DNA of 64,000 bases from Cylindrospermum sp. NIES-4074 (GCA_003994795.1 AP018269.1:2877484-2941483); one strand, 5' to 3'. Shown: positions 26,888-36,561, counted from the stretch's first letter. The notes: a model not told the origin generated them from the letters alone. Numbers and translations: made by a program.

Positions 26888-27493
26888 ATGTTAGGAAAAT
26901 TTTTTCAGAAACCAGACCAAGAAGATGGCGATCGCGTCCCTCCTGGTCAACACCTAGCTAAAGGCTTCCCTGTATTAACTTACGGTGCAACTCCCGAAGT
27001 TAACATTGAGGAATGGGAGTTTCGTGTTTGGGGTTTGGCAAAACCTGTCACCTTTACCTGGTCTGACTTTTTGGCACTACCTCAACACGAATTTACAGCA
27101 GATTTCCACTGTGTAACCCGCTGGTCTAAACTTGATGTCAAGTGGACTGGGATTAAGGTGACAGACTTGATGAATGTGATAGAGGTAGATCCTCAAGCAG
27201 CTCATGTTATGGAACACTGCTATGGCGGTTACACCACTAACATCTCGATTGCTGACTTTGTGCGGGAAGAAAACTTCTTCGCCTTGAAAGTATTTGGTGA
27301 GCCTTTATCAGCTGAACACGGCGGCCCACTACGGTTAGTTGTGCCCCATCTCTACGCTTGGAAAAGTGCCAAGTGGATCAACGGTTTGGAGTTTTTAGAA
27401 CAGGAAGAACTGGGCTTTTGGGAACGGAATGGCTACCATCGCCGTGGTGAACCTTGGGCAGAGGAGCGTTACAGCAACGCTTATGGGTTTTAA
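26888..27493 (+). CDS. Sulfite oxidase-like molybdopterin oxidoreductase
   Basis: A 201-residue protein of the molybdopterin-binding oxidoreductase fold. The Mo-ligating cysteine is in DFHCVTRWS (about residue 75), and the VPHLYAWKSAKWINGLEF stretch and a final GYHRRGEPW motif are typical of the single-domain SuoX/YedY-type family. No TAT signal is present, unlike MsrP (YedY), so it is likely cytosolic. The in vivo substrate is unknown. ATG at 26888. It is convergent with the aldehyde dehydrogenase gene. Confidence 0.88.
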   Translation: MLGKFFQKPDQEDGDRVPPGQHLAKGFPVLTYGATPEVNIEEWEFRVWGLAKPVTFTWSDFLALPQHEFTADFHCVTRWSKLDVKWTGIKVTDLMNVIEVDPQAAHVMEHCYGGYTTNISIADFVREENFFALKVFGEPLSAEHGGPLRLVVPHLYAWKSAKWINGLEFLEQEELGFWERNGYHRRGEPWAEERYSNAYGF

Positions 27494-27635
27494 AACTTTT
27501 AAGCATTCAGATATCAGCAGTCAGTTTTCAAACCTCAGTTTTTACACCAAAGAACCTAATTGCCTGATGTGGAGTTGGGGAATTAAGTGAACACTTTTAT
27601 CTGACAAAAGCAGATAACTGACGGCTGAATGCTGA

Positions 27636-29018
27636 CTAAAACTTCATAATTTGCCGTAGTAGGGATAATTTACCTTTGTAGGGAGGATATCGTAATTTTA
27701 TATCCAACCAGAAGGAATTTTGTAGCACACTTTTATAATGGGAAAACGTGTCAAAACTGGCTTTACCATGATAGCTACCAATACCGCTATTTCCCACGCC
27801 ACCAAATGGTAAAGATGCAACATTAAATTGGAGTACTGTTTCGTTAATACAAACTCCGCCAGATGAGGTTTCCTGCAAGACGCGCTGTTGCAGGTTCTTG
27901 TTTTGGGAAAAGAAGTATAAAGCTAAGGGTTTTGGTTGAGAATTAATTAAAGCGATCGCCTCAGTGATATCGTTATATTCAATTATCGGCAGAATGGGGC
28001 CAAAAATTTCTTCTTGCATTACCGGATCTGCCAAGGAGACACCATCTATTAATGTAGGGGCGATATAAAGTTCTGTTTGGTTAGTTTCTCCACCTATGAG
28101 AATCTTACCATTTTTGAGAAAATTACTTAATCTATCAAAGTGTTTTTGCGTAATAATCCTGGCATAATCAGGGCTAGTTTCTGGATGATCACCATAAAAT
28201 TGTTTGAGGTGTTTTCCGAAACTACTTAATAATTTATCTTTAATTTGTTTATCAACTAATAGATAATCAGGGGCAATGCAAGTTTGCCCAGCATTGATGA
28301 ATTTACCCCAAATAATACGTTTAGCAGCGTGTTCAAGATGAATATCAGCATCGACTATACAAGGATTTTTACCACCTAGTTCTAAGGTGACAGATGTCAG
28401 ATGTTTAGCAGCTGCCGCCATAACAATCTTACCCACGGATGGGCTACCAGTGAAAAAGATATGGTCAAATTTTTCTGCTAATAGTTTTTGATTAGTCTCT
28501 ACACCTCCCTCCACAACAGCAATATAGGTTGGTTCAAAATATTTAGGAATAATCTCAGATAAGAAACGGGAGGTATGAGTAGCAATTTCTGAAGGTTTGA
28601 GAATTGCACAGTTTCCAGCGGCGATCGCACCTAGTAAAGGTAAAATAATTAACTGAAATGGATAGTTCCACGCACCAATAATCAAAACTACTCCCAAGGG
28701 TTCTGGTAAAATTCTCGATGAGGCGGGAAATAAATAGAGAGGAACTCCTGCTTTTTTCGGTTTAGCCCAAGTTTTCAAGTGTTTGATAGTATGGGCAATT
28801 TCGTTTAGCATTAAAATAATTTCTGAAGTGACAGCCTCAAGTTCTGGTTTATGTAAATCTGCTTGCAATGCCTGGATTATAGCTTGTTCATTCTCAATAA
28901 TTACTTGCTGAATAGTTCTGAGTTTTTCCAGCCGAAAATTTATTTTTTTGGTTTCTCCTGTAGAAAAATAAGCTCGTTGTTGGCTGACTACATCAGAAAT
29001 TGACAATTCTGTAATCAT
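27636..29018 (-). CDS. Aldehyde dehydrogenase (fatty/long-chain type)
   Basis: A 460-residue NAD(P)-dependent enzyme. Key parts: GAWNYPFQLIILPLLGAIAAGNCAILKPSE (cofactor fold), FFTGSPSVGK, the catalytic Glu in TLELGGKNPCIVD and the catalytic Cys in INAGQTCIAPDY, then QEEIFGPILPI. The lack of a C-terminal membrane helix and the overall length of 460 fit the class 3 (ALDH3) group, which in cyanobacteria includes the enzyme converting fatty aldehydes to acids. ATG at 29018. It has no operon partner; the gap to the kinase gene is 93 bases on the same strand. Confidence 0.93.
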   Translation of the reverse strand: MITELSISDVVSQQRAYFSTGETKKINFRLEKLRTIQQVIIENEQAIIQALQADLHKPELEAVTSEIILMLNEIAHTIKHLKTWAKPKKAGVPLYLFPASSRILPEPLGVVLIIGAWNYPFQLIILPLLGAIAAGNCAILKPSEIATHTSRFLSEIIPKYFEPTYIAVVEGGVETNQKLLAEKFDHIFFTGSPSVGKIVMAAAAKHLTSVTLELGGKNPCIVDADIHLEHAAKRIIWGKFINAGQTCIAPDYLLVDKQIKDKLLSSFGKHLKQFYGDHPETSPDYARIITQKHFDRLSNFLKNGKILIGGETNQTELYIAPTLIDGVSLADPVMQEEIFGPILPIIEYNDITEAIALINSQPKPLALYFFSQNKNLQQRVLQETSSGGVCINETVLQFNVASLPFGGVGNSGIGSYHGKASFDTFSHYKSVLQNSFWLDIKLRYPPYKGKLSLLRQIMKF

Positions 29019-29111
29019 ATTTGTTTACCTTGTATATAGATAGCCCTATATAGGAAGTTATGGTTTATGGATGATTTCCAAAAAACCTAAAATTCAACAG
29101 GGTTCATTTGC

Positions 29112-30257
29112 TTATAATTTGCTGGGTAGAAAAACCATAAAAATACTTCCTTTACCTAACTCAGAATTTACGAGAATAGTGCCTTGATGTGCCTCAACAA
29201 TCCGGCGAGAAAGGTACATTCCTAAACCACTACCAGAACGTTTGTGGCTACCTTGACGAAATCTTTCAAATAAGGTGGCTCGTTCTTCGGGGGGAATACC
29301 TGGCCCTGTATCTGCTACTTCAATGGTAATATAGCCGCTAAAGTTTGATTTCCCAGAAGACTCAGAATAGTAGCTTTTACTAAACTGAGGTTTATTCGTT
29401 AGACGGATAGTAATTGTTCCAGAATCGGTAAATTTGATAGCATTACCGATGATGTTGGTAAATAGACGATGCAATTCTAAATGATCGCCATTAACTATAT
29501 TTGTAGTCGAGTCTTCAGTAAATTCTAGATTGATTGATAGGGATTTTTCTTCAGCTAAGGGTGTTAATTCGCTCGTGATATCTGTGAGCAATCGGCTAAC
29601 ATTAACTGGTTGAAAAGTCAAGATTTTGCGCCCTGCTTCAAAGCGATAAACTTCTAATAATGTATTCACCATAGAAAGCAGGTTAGTATTACTGCGAGCC
29701 ATGATGGTGATGACTTCTTGCATTTGCGGTGATAATTTTCCCAAAGCACCTTGCTTAAATAGCGTCAACATCCGATCTGCTGCTACTAGAGGGGTGCGTA
29801 AGTCGTGGGTAAGACGGGAGACAAAATCTTCCCGTTGGCGGGCAATTTCATCACGTTCATCTATACTGTGTTTTAACCGCAGTAGCGATCGCACTCGTGC
29901 CAGCAATTCATCTAATCCTACAGGTTTGCGGATAAAATCATCAGCACCCAAATCTAAGCCGTAGGCGACGTTGGGCGCATCGTGGGCTGTTATCAGCAGT
30001 ATGGGTATATATTGCTGTAAGTTCATTTCTTTGCGAATGCGTCTGGTGACTTCGTAGCCATCCATTCCCGGCATCATCAAATCTAGCAACACTAAGTCAC
30101 AAGGAGATGCTTCCAGTTGTGCCAATGCCGACATCCCATTTTCGGCACTGCTAATTGTGTAGCCTTCTTGCTCCAAAATAGTTTTAATCAAAAATACGTT
30201 ATCTGGAGAATCATCTACAACCAGAATTTTGCTAGAACGAGAAGATTTGAAACTCAT
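29112..30257 (-). CDS. Response regulator/histidine kinase (REC-HisKA-HATPase)
   Basis: A 381-residue two-component protein. An N-terminal receiver domain has DD15-16, phosphoacceptor Asp59 in LLDLMMPGMDG and Lys111 in KPVG. A HisKA dimerisation helix has His151 in LTHDLRTP, and an ATP-binding HATPase domain has NIIGNAIKFTD (N box), DTGPGIPPEE (G1) and GSGLGMYLSRRI (G2). It lacks a sensor or membrane segment, so it is cytosolic and likely receives phosphate through the receiver from another kinase. REC at the N-terminus of a kinase is common in Nostocales multi-step phosphorelays. ATG at 30257. Confidence 0.94.
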   Translation of the reverse strand: MSFKSSRSSKILVVDDSPDNVFLIKTILEQEGYTISSAENGMSALAQLEASPCDLVLLDLMMPGMDGYEVTRRIRKEMNLQQYIPILLITAHDAPNVAYGLDLGADDFIRKPVGLDELLARVRSLLRLKHSIDERDEIARQREDFVSRLTHDLRTPLVAADRMLTLFKQGALGKLSPQMQEVITIMARSNTNLLSMVNTLLEVYRFEAGRKILTFQPVNVSRLLTDITSELTPLAEEKSLSINLEFTEDSTTNIVNGDHLELHRLFTNIIGNAIKFTDSGTITIRLTNKPQFSKSYYSESSGKSNFSGYITIEVADTGPGIPPEERATLFERFRQGSHKRSGSGLGMYLSRRIVEAHQGTILVNSELGKGSIFMVFLPSKL

Positions 30258-30665
30258 GTTGCAGGGAAGTAAAGGACAGTAGTAAATTTTTGTAACATTT
30301 TTGGGGATTTGTACTATTTTTCTCCAATATTATGAGCTAGTCAAATTCTTATCCCAGAAATATTAGCTACTTGAAAATATTTATTAATAGACGATTTAAT
30401 TTGCTGATAAGTTCAACTTGGCTAAGTTTTTTGGCATCAATAACTGAGTATATTTAATTCTGGCTGGTAAAATTCTATAACTGGATACAGCAGATGCTGT
30501 TATAACTTTAGTAAGATTTGATGCATAAATCTAAAATTACGGAGTGTACCTTTGTGAAATTAAGCTTTTAGAGCTAAGATAGCGCCCTGTAAGCATCCTC
30601 GACTATTGATTTAGCAATTCGGTTATGGGTCAAACCGTTGAAAGATAATATCTGACAGATTCCTA
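30258..30665. other. Intergenic region, nothing recognised
   Basis: About 400 bases, AT-rich, likely with the promoter of the kinase gene on the minus strand. No ORF with family features and no clear hairpin. Confidence 0.5.
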
Positions 30666-30833
30666 TTATCCGGGGCTAAAACCCCTAGTTTTGATGGCGC
30701 AAGGCTTACCAGCTACTTTAAACCTCAACCTTAAGCGCCCATCAACTGACTCTATAGTTATAGTCCCTTTATTAGCTTTCCCAGTTGGGGTTGCGGTTTC
30801 GACAATCTTTCTGTTATAGTTGTTTGTGTTCAT
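30666..30833 (-). pseudogene. Integrase N-terminal remnant next to tRNA-Gly
   Basis: A 55-residue frame with a good ribosome binding site (AGGATTGT, 7 bases before the ATG). After a polar start it reads NKGTITIESVDGRLRLRFKVAGKPCAIKTRGFSPG and stops. This SKGTV-x-x-GRLRLR pattern is the start of the arm-binding domain of cyanobacterial tyrosine recombinases (XisA/XisC-type or prophage integrases), which normally run to 300-400 residues. The rest of the gene is missing. It lies 77 bases before tRNA-Gly, a usual attachment site for integrating elements, which supports the reading. The domain assignment is from pattern memory. Confidence 0.5.
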
Positions 30834-30910
30834 ATACAATCCTAAAAAAATAGCTTCGACTATACTGCTTGTGTATGTACTAGCCAACCAATTAAATAAA
30901 GCTGTCTTTT

Positions 30911-30981
30911 GCGGGTGTAGTTTAGTGGTAAAACTTTAGCCTTCCAAGCTAATAATGCGGGTTCGATTCCCGCCACCCGCT
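30911..30981 (+). tRNA. tRNA-Gly (anticodon UCC)
   Basis: 71 bases. Acceptor arms GCGGGTG and CACCCGC pair fully, followed by discriminator T. The anticodon loop CTTCCAA gives TCC, the T-loop is GGTTCGATTCC, and CCA is not encoded. The D-arm GTTTAGTGGTAAAAC is canonical. Confidence 0.96.
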
Positions 30982-31209
30982 TTCTAAGCTATTAAAGTTA
31001 AACATAATTTATGCACAACTTCCTAAACTTAAATAGGGGGTTGTACATATTTTTGTCTAATTAACCTAAATTGCTGTTCTTGAATGGGTCTACAGTAAAG
31101 CTTTATCACTATCAAAAGCATAAAAAAGAATATGTAAGGATTGACAGCACTTCATAGAGAGGAGTGCTGGCATTTTGTCAAGAAAGTTAAATTGAGCCAA
31201 ACTAATGCT

Positions 31210-32016
31210 TTAACCAAACCTACCGCTGATGTAATCTTTGGTGTCTTGTTGCTGCGGGTCGTTGAAAATTGTTGCTGTGGCATCGTATTCGACTAAGTAG
31301 CCGTTACGACCTCCGGTTTCTGTTGTTCTGACGTTGAAAAAGGCTGTTTTATCAGAAACCCGTGCTGCTTGTTGCATGTTGTGGGTAACGATAACGATGG
31401 TATATTTCTCTTTGAGTTCATGAATTAGTTCTTCAACCCGCAAAGTGGAGATGGGGTCAAGGGCAGAGCATGGTTCATCCATTAGTATAATCTCTGGTTG
31501 AACGGCGATCGCTCTCGCAATACATAACCGCTGTTGTTGTCCACCAGATAGAGAAAGACCACTTTGATTGAGTTTATCTTTGACTTCATCCCACAAAGCC
31601 GCTTGCCGCAGACTCTGTTCTACCAACTCATCCATATTCCCTCTGTAGCCGTTGATTTTGGCGCCAAAAGCAATATTGTCTTTAATTGATTTAGGAAATG
31701 GGTTTGGTCGTTGAAATACCATCCCAATACGACGCCGTACTTCTACAGGGTCAATATCAGGTGCATATAAGTTTTTACCATAATACAAAACCTGACCTTC
31801 TGCCCGAAATGACTCTATCAGGTCATTGAGGCGGTTATAGCATCGCAGTAATGTGCTTTTACCACAACCAGAAGGCCCAATAAAAGCTGTCACCTGATTT
31901 TTTGGGATATCTAGCCAAATATTCTGCAAAGCTAAAAACTTGCCGTAGTAGATGTTGAGGTTTTCTGTACGTAAAACGGTTTCAGTCCCATTCTCTGTAG
32001 TAATTTTATTAGCCAT
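31210..32016 (-). CDS. pstB: Phosphate ABC transporter ATP-binding protein PstB
   Basis: A 268-residue ATPase with Walker [10 protein letters not shown], signature LSGGQQQR and Walker B IILMDEP; the [18 protein letters not shown]-loop segment is the PstB hallmark. It powers import of inorganic phosphate across the inner membrane with the PstC-PstA channel. It is last in the pstS-pstC-pstA-pstB series, 49 bases after pstA. No phoU follows, as in other cyanobacteria. ATG at 32016. Confidence 0.97.
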   Translation of the reverse strand: MANKITTENGTETVLRTENLNIYYGKFLALQNIWLDIPKNQVTAFIGPSGCGKSTLLRCYNRLNDLIESFRAEGQVLYYGKNLYAPDIDPVEVRRRIGMVFQRPNPFPKSIKDNIAFGAKINGYRGNMDELVEQSLRQAALWDEVKDKLNQSGLSLSGGQQQRLCIARAIAVQPEIILMDEPCSALDPISTLRVEELIHELKEKYTIVIVTHNMQQAARVSDKTAFFNVRTTETGGRNGYLVEYDATATIFNDPQQQDTKDYISGRFG

Positions 32017-32065
32017 AAATAGTCTGGTTGAAGTTTTCGGGATGGTTAAGCGTCTGGATTTTTCA

Positions 32066-32944
32066 CTAAGCTTTTTGTCTAGTTGCCCAGCGAGCGATGA
32101 TACTGGTAATTAAAACCATCAATACCAAAATCAGGGACGCTGCCCAAGCTAGAGACTGCAAATTTTTAAAGGGAGTAGTCGCGAAGTTATAGACTAATAC
32201 AGCCAAGGAAGCTGTAGGTTTGAATAAACTATCAGGCCAGAAGGAAGAGAATAGAGCTGTAAACAGTAATGGTGCGGTTTCTCCAGCTGCTCTGGCGACT
32301 GCTAAAGTAGAACCAGTCACAATTGCTGGTAGAGCTGCGGGCAAAACTACTTGAGTCACCGTTTGAAATTTAGTTGCTCCTAACCCCACAGATGCTTGCC
32401 GCAAATCTTGGGATACTAACTGCAAAGCTTCGTCCGTGGTACGGACAATAATCGGCAACATCAAAATCGCCAAGGCAAATCCCCCACCAATAGCTGAGTA
32501 GGAACCTAAGTTCAGGTTGACCAATGTCAAAACTACTATTCCATAAGCAAATACCCCAGCAATAATTGAGGGTACTCCACTAAGGATATTGGTAGCAAAC
32601 CTTACCCACCGCGCTATTTTACCAGAGCTAAATTCTGTTAAATAAATTGCCGCTAATACGCCAAAAGGGATGCTGATAGCAGCACCAATACCTACCATTA
32701 ACAGTGTTCCCAAAATGGCATTACCAAAGCCTCCTCCCTTTCTTAGAGGTGCTGGTGGCAATTCAGTGAACACACTGAGACTCAGACTGCTGAAGCCTTG
32801 AATCAGGACATAAGAAAGCACTGCTAGTAAAGGCAAAAGTGCCAATGCCCCACATATGAATGCTACCACGGTCATTGTCGTGTTAAACATTTTCCGGGGA
32901 GACGAGGAGCGAGTCAGGCTGCTTTCAGGAAACAGAGAAGTCAT
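32066..32944 (-). CDS. pstA: Phosphate ABC transporter permease PstA
   Basis: A 292-residue membrane protein with about six transmembrane helices. The cytoplasmic EAA-type loop reads [17 protein letters not shown] and contacts PstB. The [15 protein letters not shown] and [12 protein letters not shown] segments are typical of the family. It forms the channel heterodimer with PstC, whose gene ends 19 bases upstream. ATG at 32944. Confidence 0.96.
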   Translation of the reverse strand: MTSLFPESSLTRSSSPRKMFNTTMTVVAFICGALALLPLLAVLSYVLIQGFSSLSLSVFTELPPAPLRKGGGFGNAILGTLLMVGIGAAISIPFGVLAAIYLTEFSSGKIARWVRFATNILSGVPSIIAGVFAYGIVVLTLVNLNLGSYSAIGGGFALAILMLPIIVRTTDEALQLVSQDLRQASVGLGATKFQTVTQVVLPAALPAIVTGSTLAVARAAGETAPLLFTALFSSFWPDSLFKPTASLAVLVYNFATTPFKNLQSLAWAASLILVLMVLITSIIARWATRQKA

Positions 32945-32963
32945 AATTCAACCGATAACTACA

Positions 32964-33914
32964 CTAAATTCGTTTGACCCGGATCACGATAAACTCTGCC
33001 AGTATATTTACTACTAGTGTCAGAAAGAACAAAACTAGAGCGGCGTACATTAAAGCTGCTATTTGTAAACCGCTAGCTTCAGAAAATTGATTTGCTAGTA
33101 GGGACGAAATTGTATTGGCAGGTGCTAACAGTGAAATACTGATGTTATTGGAGTTGCCAATCAACATGGTGACAGCCATTGTTTCTCCCATAGCCCGACC
33201 AAGTGCTAACATTACCGCACTGACGATGCCAGAAAAAGCAGCGGGAATAATCACCAGAAAAATTGTTTCCCAGCGGGTTGCTCCCAGTCCCAGGGATGCT
33301 TGGCGTAAACTGGGAGGTACAGAAATTAAGGCCTCGCGGGAGATGGCAGTGATGATTGGCAAAGTCATAATCGCTAAGATAACTCCCGCAGATAACATTC
33401 CTGGCCCTGTGGGAGGGGTGCTAAAAAATGGCACTTTGCCCAGATAAGCATTGAGCCATTTGCCCAAGTTGGTTATCATTGGCACTAAAACAAAAATGCC
33501 CCATACTCCATAGACAACGCTAGGAATGGCGGCCAGCAGTTCTACCAAAAAAACTAATACTATTCGCACCTTGGATGGCAGAAAATCCTCGCTGAGTAAA
33601 ACAGCGGTGCCTACGCCAATGGGTACAGCTAATAGCAAACCCAGAAAAGAACTAACTAACGTACCATAAACTTGTGGCAGCACCCCATATTCGTTATTTA
33701 CCGGGTTCCAACTGCTTTTAGCTAAAAAGCCGAGACCAAACTCTCGAATGGCGGGCCAAGCCCCAATGGCTACCTGTAAGGTGATCCATAATAAAGTGCC
33801 AGCGATCGCTAAAGCAAAAATCCGAGTTAACCAAACAAAGCTTCTATCTAGAAATTTGTCTAGTTCTGATCGCTGTTTAATCGCTGATGGCAGGTTCTGA
33901 GAATTTGTAGTCAT
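32964..33914 (-). CDS. pstC: Phosphate ABC transporter permease PstC
   Basis: About 316 residues, six transmembrane helices, with the first at about 40-60. The EAA-type loop is SLRQASLGLGATRWETI, and the VELLAAIPSVVYGVWG motif is characteristic of PstC. I start at ATG 33914 (MTTNSQNL); an in-frame TTG at 33932 would add six residues without a ribosome binding site. It is the second gene of the operon, after the 148-base gap from pstS. Confidence 0.96.
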   Translation of the reverse strand: MTTNSQNLPSAIKQRSELDKFLDRSFVWLTRIFALAIAGTLLWITLQVAIGAWPAIREFGLGFLAKSSWNPVNNEYGVLPQVYGTLVSSFLGLLLAVPIGVGTAVLLSEDFLPSKVRIVLVFLVELLAAIPSVVYGVWGIFVLVPMITNLGKWLNAYLGKVPFFSTPPTGPGMLSAGVILAIMTLPIITAISREALISVPPSLRQASLGLGATRWETIFLVIIPAAFSGIVSAVMLALGRAMGETMAVTMLIGNSNNISISLLAPANTISSLLANQFSEASGLQIAALMYAALVLFFLTLVVNILAEFIVIRVKRI

Positions 33915-34062
33915 GACTACTGAATGTAACAATTAAATCAGCAAAAATGTAAGGATGGGAACCAAGATTAGTGAACTTTTCGCCTCACCAGTAAATCAGA
34001 GTTCCCACTTGTGAATACCCAAAAAGCGACAAGCTGATGGCGATCGCTCTTTTGCAGTAAAG

Positions 34063-35241
34063 CTACTTGCTAGCACTAGAGCTACTGCCAACAGCAATTT
34101 TATAGTCAGGACTAATTTGATCAGCAGCAGCAGCTACTTTGGTAATTACATTTGCAGGTAAAGGAACATACCCTAGTTCTTTAGAAATCTTCTGACCATC
34201 GGTTAAAGCATACTCAATTGTGGCTTCAACGGCTTTGGCTTTTGCTGCATCGGGATATTTTTTATAAGCCAGAATCCAAGAGTAGGTAACAATGGGATAA
34301 GAATCTGCACCCTCTGGATCTGTAATAAAGGCACGAAGATTTTCTGGCAATGCCACTGCTTCCAAAGTTTTAGCCGCAGATTCATCATTAGCTGTGACAA
34401 TCTTACCGCTTTTGTTTTCCAAAGCCGCAAATTTGAGATCATTTTGTTTGGCGTAGCCGTATTCTGTATAACCAATCGCACCTTGAGTTTGTTGGATTTG
34501 GGCCGTAATACCTTCGTTGCCCTTAGCACCAACTCCTACGGGCCATTTCACACTTTTACCATCACCAACTTTAGTCTTCCACTCTGGGCTAATGGTACTG
34601 AGGTGTTTTGTGAATACAGCTGTAGTGCCGCTACCATCGGCACGATAGACAACCGTAATTGGTTGTTTAGGCAGCTTTGCTCCTGGGTTATCCTTAGCGA
34701 TTAGGGGGTCATCCCAAGACTTGATTTTTCCTAGTAATATATCCGTATAAACTGCCCGTGATAGCTTGAGTTCAGGAACATCTGGCAAGTTGTAAGCCAG
34801 CACAACGCTCCCAGCCGTGACAGGCAGCAAAATAACACCTTTATCTTTTGGTACTTTCTGGATTTCTTCATCCTTCATCGCCACATCGCTGGCACCAAAG
34901 TCTACAGTACCTTTAGTAAATTGCTCAACTCCAGCACCGCTACCCACTGACTGATAGGTAACTTGTAAATTCGGATATTTTTTGTTCAAGTCAGTAAACC
35001 AACTTGCATATAGTGGTGCTGGGAAAGATGCACCAGCACCACTTAAGGTAACTTTTCCACCAAGATCCAATTTGCTTGTGCTGGAGGCAGTAGCATCTTT
35101 AGCAGGTGCAGGAGACTCTTTGGTAGCTGTGTTATCTGGGCTGTTCTGACCGCCGCAACCAGCCAAGCTTATTGCCAGTGTTAACACGGTTATTGAAGTC
35201 AGGAGACGCTTATTTTTTATTGTACTTAGATGTAAGAGCAT
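34063..35241 (-). CDS. pstS: Phosphate-binding lipoprotein PstS
   Basis: About 392 residues. The N-terminus has a lipoprotein signal ending in ISLAGC, so the protein is anchored to the outer face of the inner membrane. A low-complexity Ala/Thr/Ser linker follows, and then the phosphate-binding fold: SGAGASFPAPLYASWF, SVGSGAGVEQF, FGASDVAM, and RADGSGTTAVFTKHL, the loops that bind phosphate. I start at ATG 35241; an in-frame TTG at 35268 is possible. A Pho box lies about 66 bases upstream, so the gene is expected to be induced under phosphate limitation by the SphR/PhoB-type regulator. Confidence 0.96.
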   Translation of the reverse strand: MLLHLSTIKNKRLLTSITVLTLAISLAGCGGQNSPDNTATKESPAPAKDATASSTSKLDLGGKVTLSGAGASFPAPLYASWFTDLNKKYPNLQVTYQSVGSGAGVEQFTKGTVDFGASDVAMKDEEIQKVPKDKGVILLPVTAGSVVLAYNLPDVPELKLSRAVYTDILLGKIKSWDDPLIAKDNPGAKLPKQPITVVYRADGSGTTAVFTKHLSTISPEWKTKVGDGKSVKWPVGVGAKGNEGITAQIQQTQGAIGYTEYGYAKQNDLKFAALENKSGKIVTANDESAAKTLEAVALPENLRAFITDPEGADSYPIVTYSWILAYKKYPDAAKAKAVEATIEYALTDGQKISKELGYVPLPANVITKVAAAADQISPDYKIAVGSSSSASK

Positions 35242-35306
35242 TGCTGTTAATTTTTTGTAAATTTCCAAATGAGCGCTTCTAAGATACTCCTAAATGGTAT
35301 TAGTCA

Positions 35307-35325
35307 AGGTAAACAACAGGTTAAC
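35307..35325 (-). promoter_or_regulatory. Pho box upstream of pstS
   Basis: On the minus strand the sequence reads GTTAACCT-gtt-GTTTACCT, two 8-base direct repeats with a 3-base spacer, 66 bases before the pstS ATG. This matches the cyanobacterial Pho box arrangement (PyTTAACC-like octamers spaced by 3) bound by SphR/PhoB homologues. A weaker third octamer (CTAATACC) may follow in the same spacing. Confidence 0.8.
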
Positions 35326-35610
35326 AAAGTGAAAAATACATGGTTTTCTGAGATCAACAGCAAACATTTCTGTTCTCTGGATTTTGAAAAAATTTATATG
35401 TGCCAGTAACATGCAACTTAGCCATCAGGGGTTGTAATTGCTCACAGCTATGGGGTGTCAACGATTCTGTTATATGCACATAATGATAATTGCCTGAAAA
35501 ATGGTTTTCTGTCGTTAGTATCGTGCAAAGTTTCAAATACTGTTATTTACTATCTAATATGTTTTCGCACTATTCAGGGCTACTGTAATTTTATTTACAA
35601 TGCTTTTCCT

Positions 35611-35784
35611 ATGGCAAGAGGCAACAAAAATATCAAATTACATGGTTTCACCACGGAGCAAAGTGAACCATTGACTAAGCAAGTCTCATTCAGGGTTATA
35701 GAGTCTACGGCTAAACAGCTTGATGAATTAGGTGCATAAAAATCAGAGTTTTGACCTCAAGCTATTGAAAAAGCTTTAAACTAG
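35611..35784 (+). pseudogene. Broken small gene with two in-frame stops
   Basis: ATG at 35611 opens MARGNKNIKLHGFTTEQSEP, then LTKQVSFRVIESTAKQLDELGA, TAA at 35737, a short stretch, TGA at 35752, and then in the same frame PQAIEKALN and TAG at 35782. The layout (R-G-N-x-N-I start, LTKxVSxRVxES motif, QAIxKAL end) resembles a family of roughly 60-residue ribbon-helix-helix-like proteins common in Nostocales, and both halves sit in one frame. So it looks like a gene inactivated by point mutations. The function of the intact family is not known to me. Confidence 0.55.
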
Positions 35785-35944
35785 AGTAATTACTCCAGCA
35801 CAAGATAATCCTCTGATTTTTATTAGTATACATTAAGAAATGTTGTGCTTTAGAAGTCAGTAAATAAAGGTAGTAGCTTTAACGCTTAAAACATTCGTAA
35901 TCCTAACTTTATAAGTGTTTACCCTGTAAAAGTTTGAATTCTTT

Positions 35945-36067
35945 AGGACTTACGCAAGTATCACAATAAACATCTGTTGTAGGGTGCGTCAGACTCGATA
36001 TATCTGGCAAATAAACAGATTTTTGACATCTGACGCACCCTACTAATGTGCCAGTTGCGTAAGTCCT
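35945..36067. mobile_element. MITE-like element, 123 bp
   Basis: Terminal inverted repeats AGGACTTACGCAA (35945-35957) and TTGCGTAAGTCCT (36055-36067) are exact. An inner pair GTAGGGTGCGTCAGA (35979-35993) and TCTGACGCACCCTAC (36029-36043) is also exact. There is no coding capacity, so it is a non-autonomous element mobilised in trans by a related IS transposase. No convincing target duplication is visible. Confidence 0.85.
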
Positions 36068-36561
36068 GTTTTTACATCTATTTGGTTACATCTGTTTTTC
36101 GGAATTATCTAATAAATCATCAGACACATTATTAGATTATTCAAGAAAATCAAGGTAATGATATTAAAGCTTAACTCTTTACTATCCAATCTTAGGCGAT
36201 GGGCTACGCCCCGCTGGAAGCGATGGTGCGTATGTTGCCAAGGCTTGCTGTATCCAGCACCCGCGTAGCGATCGCATTCCCACCGATAAGGATAACTTTA
36301 ATTATGTATACAACTGATATGTAAATCTAATTCAATACGATCTATCGGTGGCATAGTCCATATCCTCTCTCACCACTAAGGTAAATCGCATTCAGGCATA
36401 TACTCAACCTCATATACCTGGATGGAAGCGATCGGCAGTGGCAAGGTGAAATAAGCTAAGTTAGCTAGAATTGTTGAGCATCACTTGAGTATCAATTTAA
36501 AACAGCAAATAACCTGGTACTAGATATTCAAAGTGAGTAATTACAGTGTTTTGAGTATTCA
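36068..36561. repeat. Intergenic repeats upstream of bioY
   Basis: Contains a palindromic repeat unit at about 36191-36275 (GATGGGCTACGCCCCGCTGG type, including HIP1), which recurs in Nostocales genomes. It also has CCACCGATA near 36280 and TATCGGTGG near 36347, an inverted pair around a 60-base AT-rich loop. The last 100 bases before bioY look like ordinary AT-rich promoter sequence. No gene is visible. Confidence 0.55.

Noticed and set aside
35455-35610. Upstream extension of the broken small gene
   Set aside because: Low-complexity, Cys/Phe/Asn-rich translation without resemblance to the family; ATG at 35611 fits the family start.
36280-36355. Inverted CCACCGATA/TATCGGTGG pair as a complete IS end pair
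   Set aside because: Only 9 bp arms and no transposase between them; more likely a palindromic repeat.
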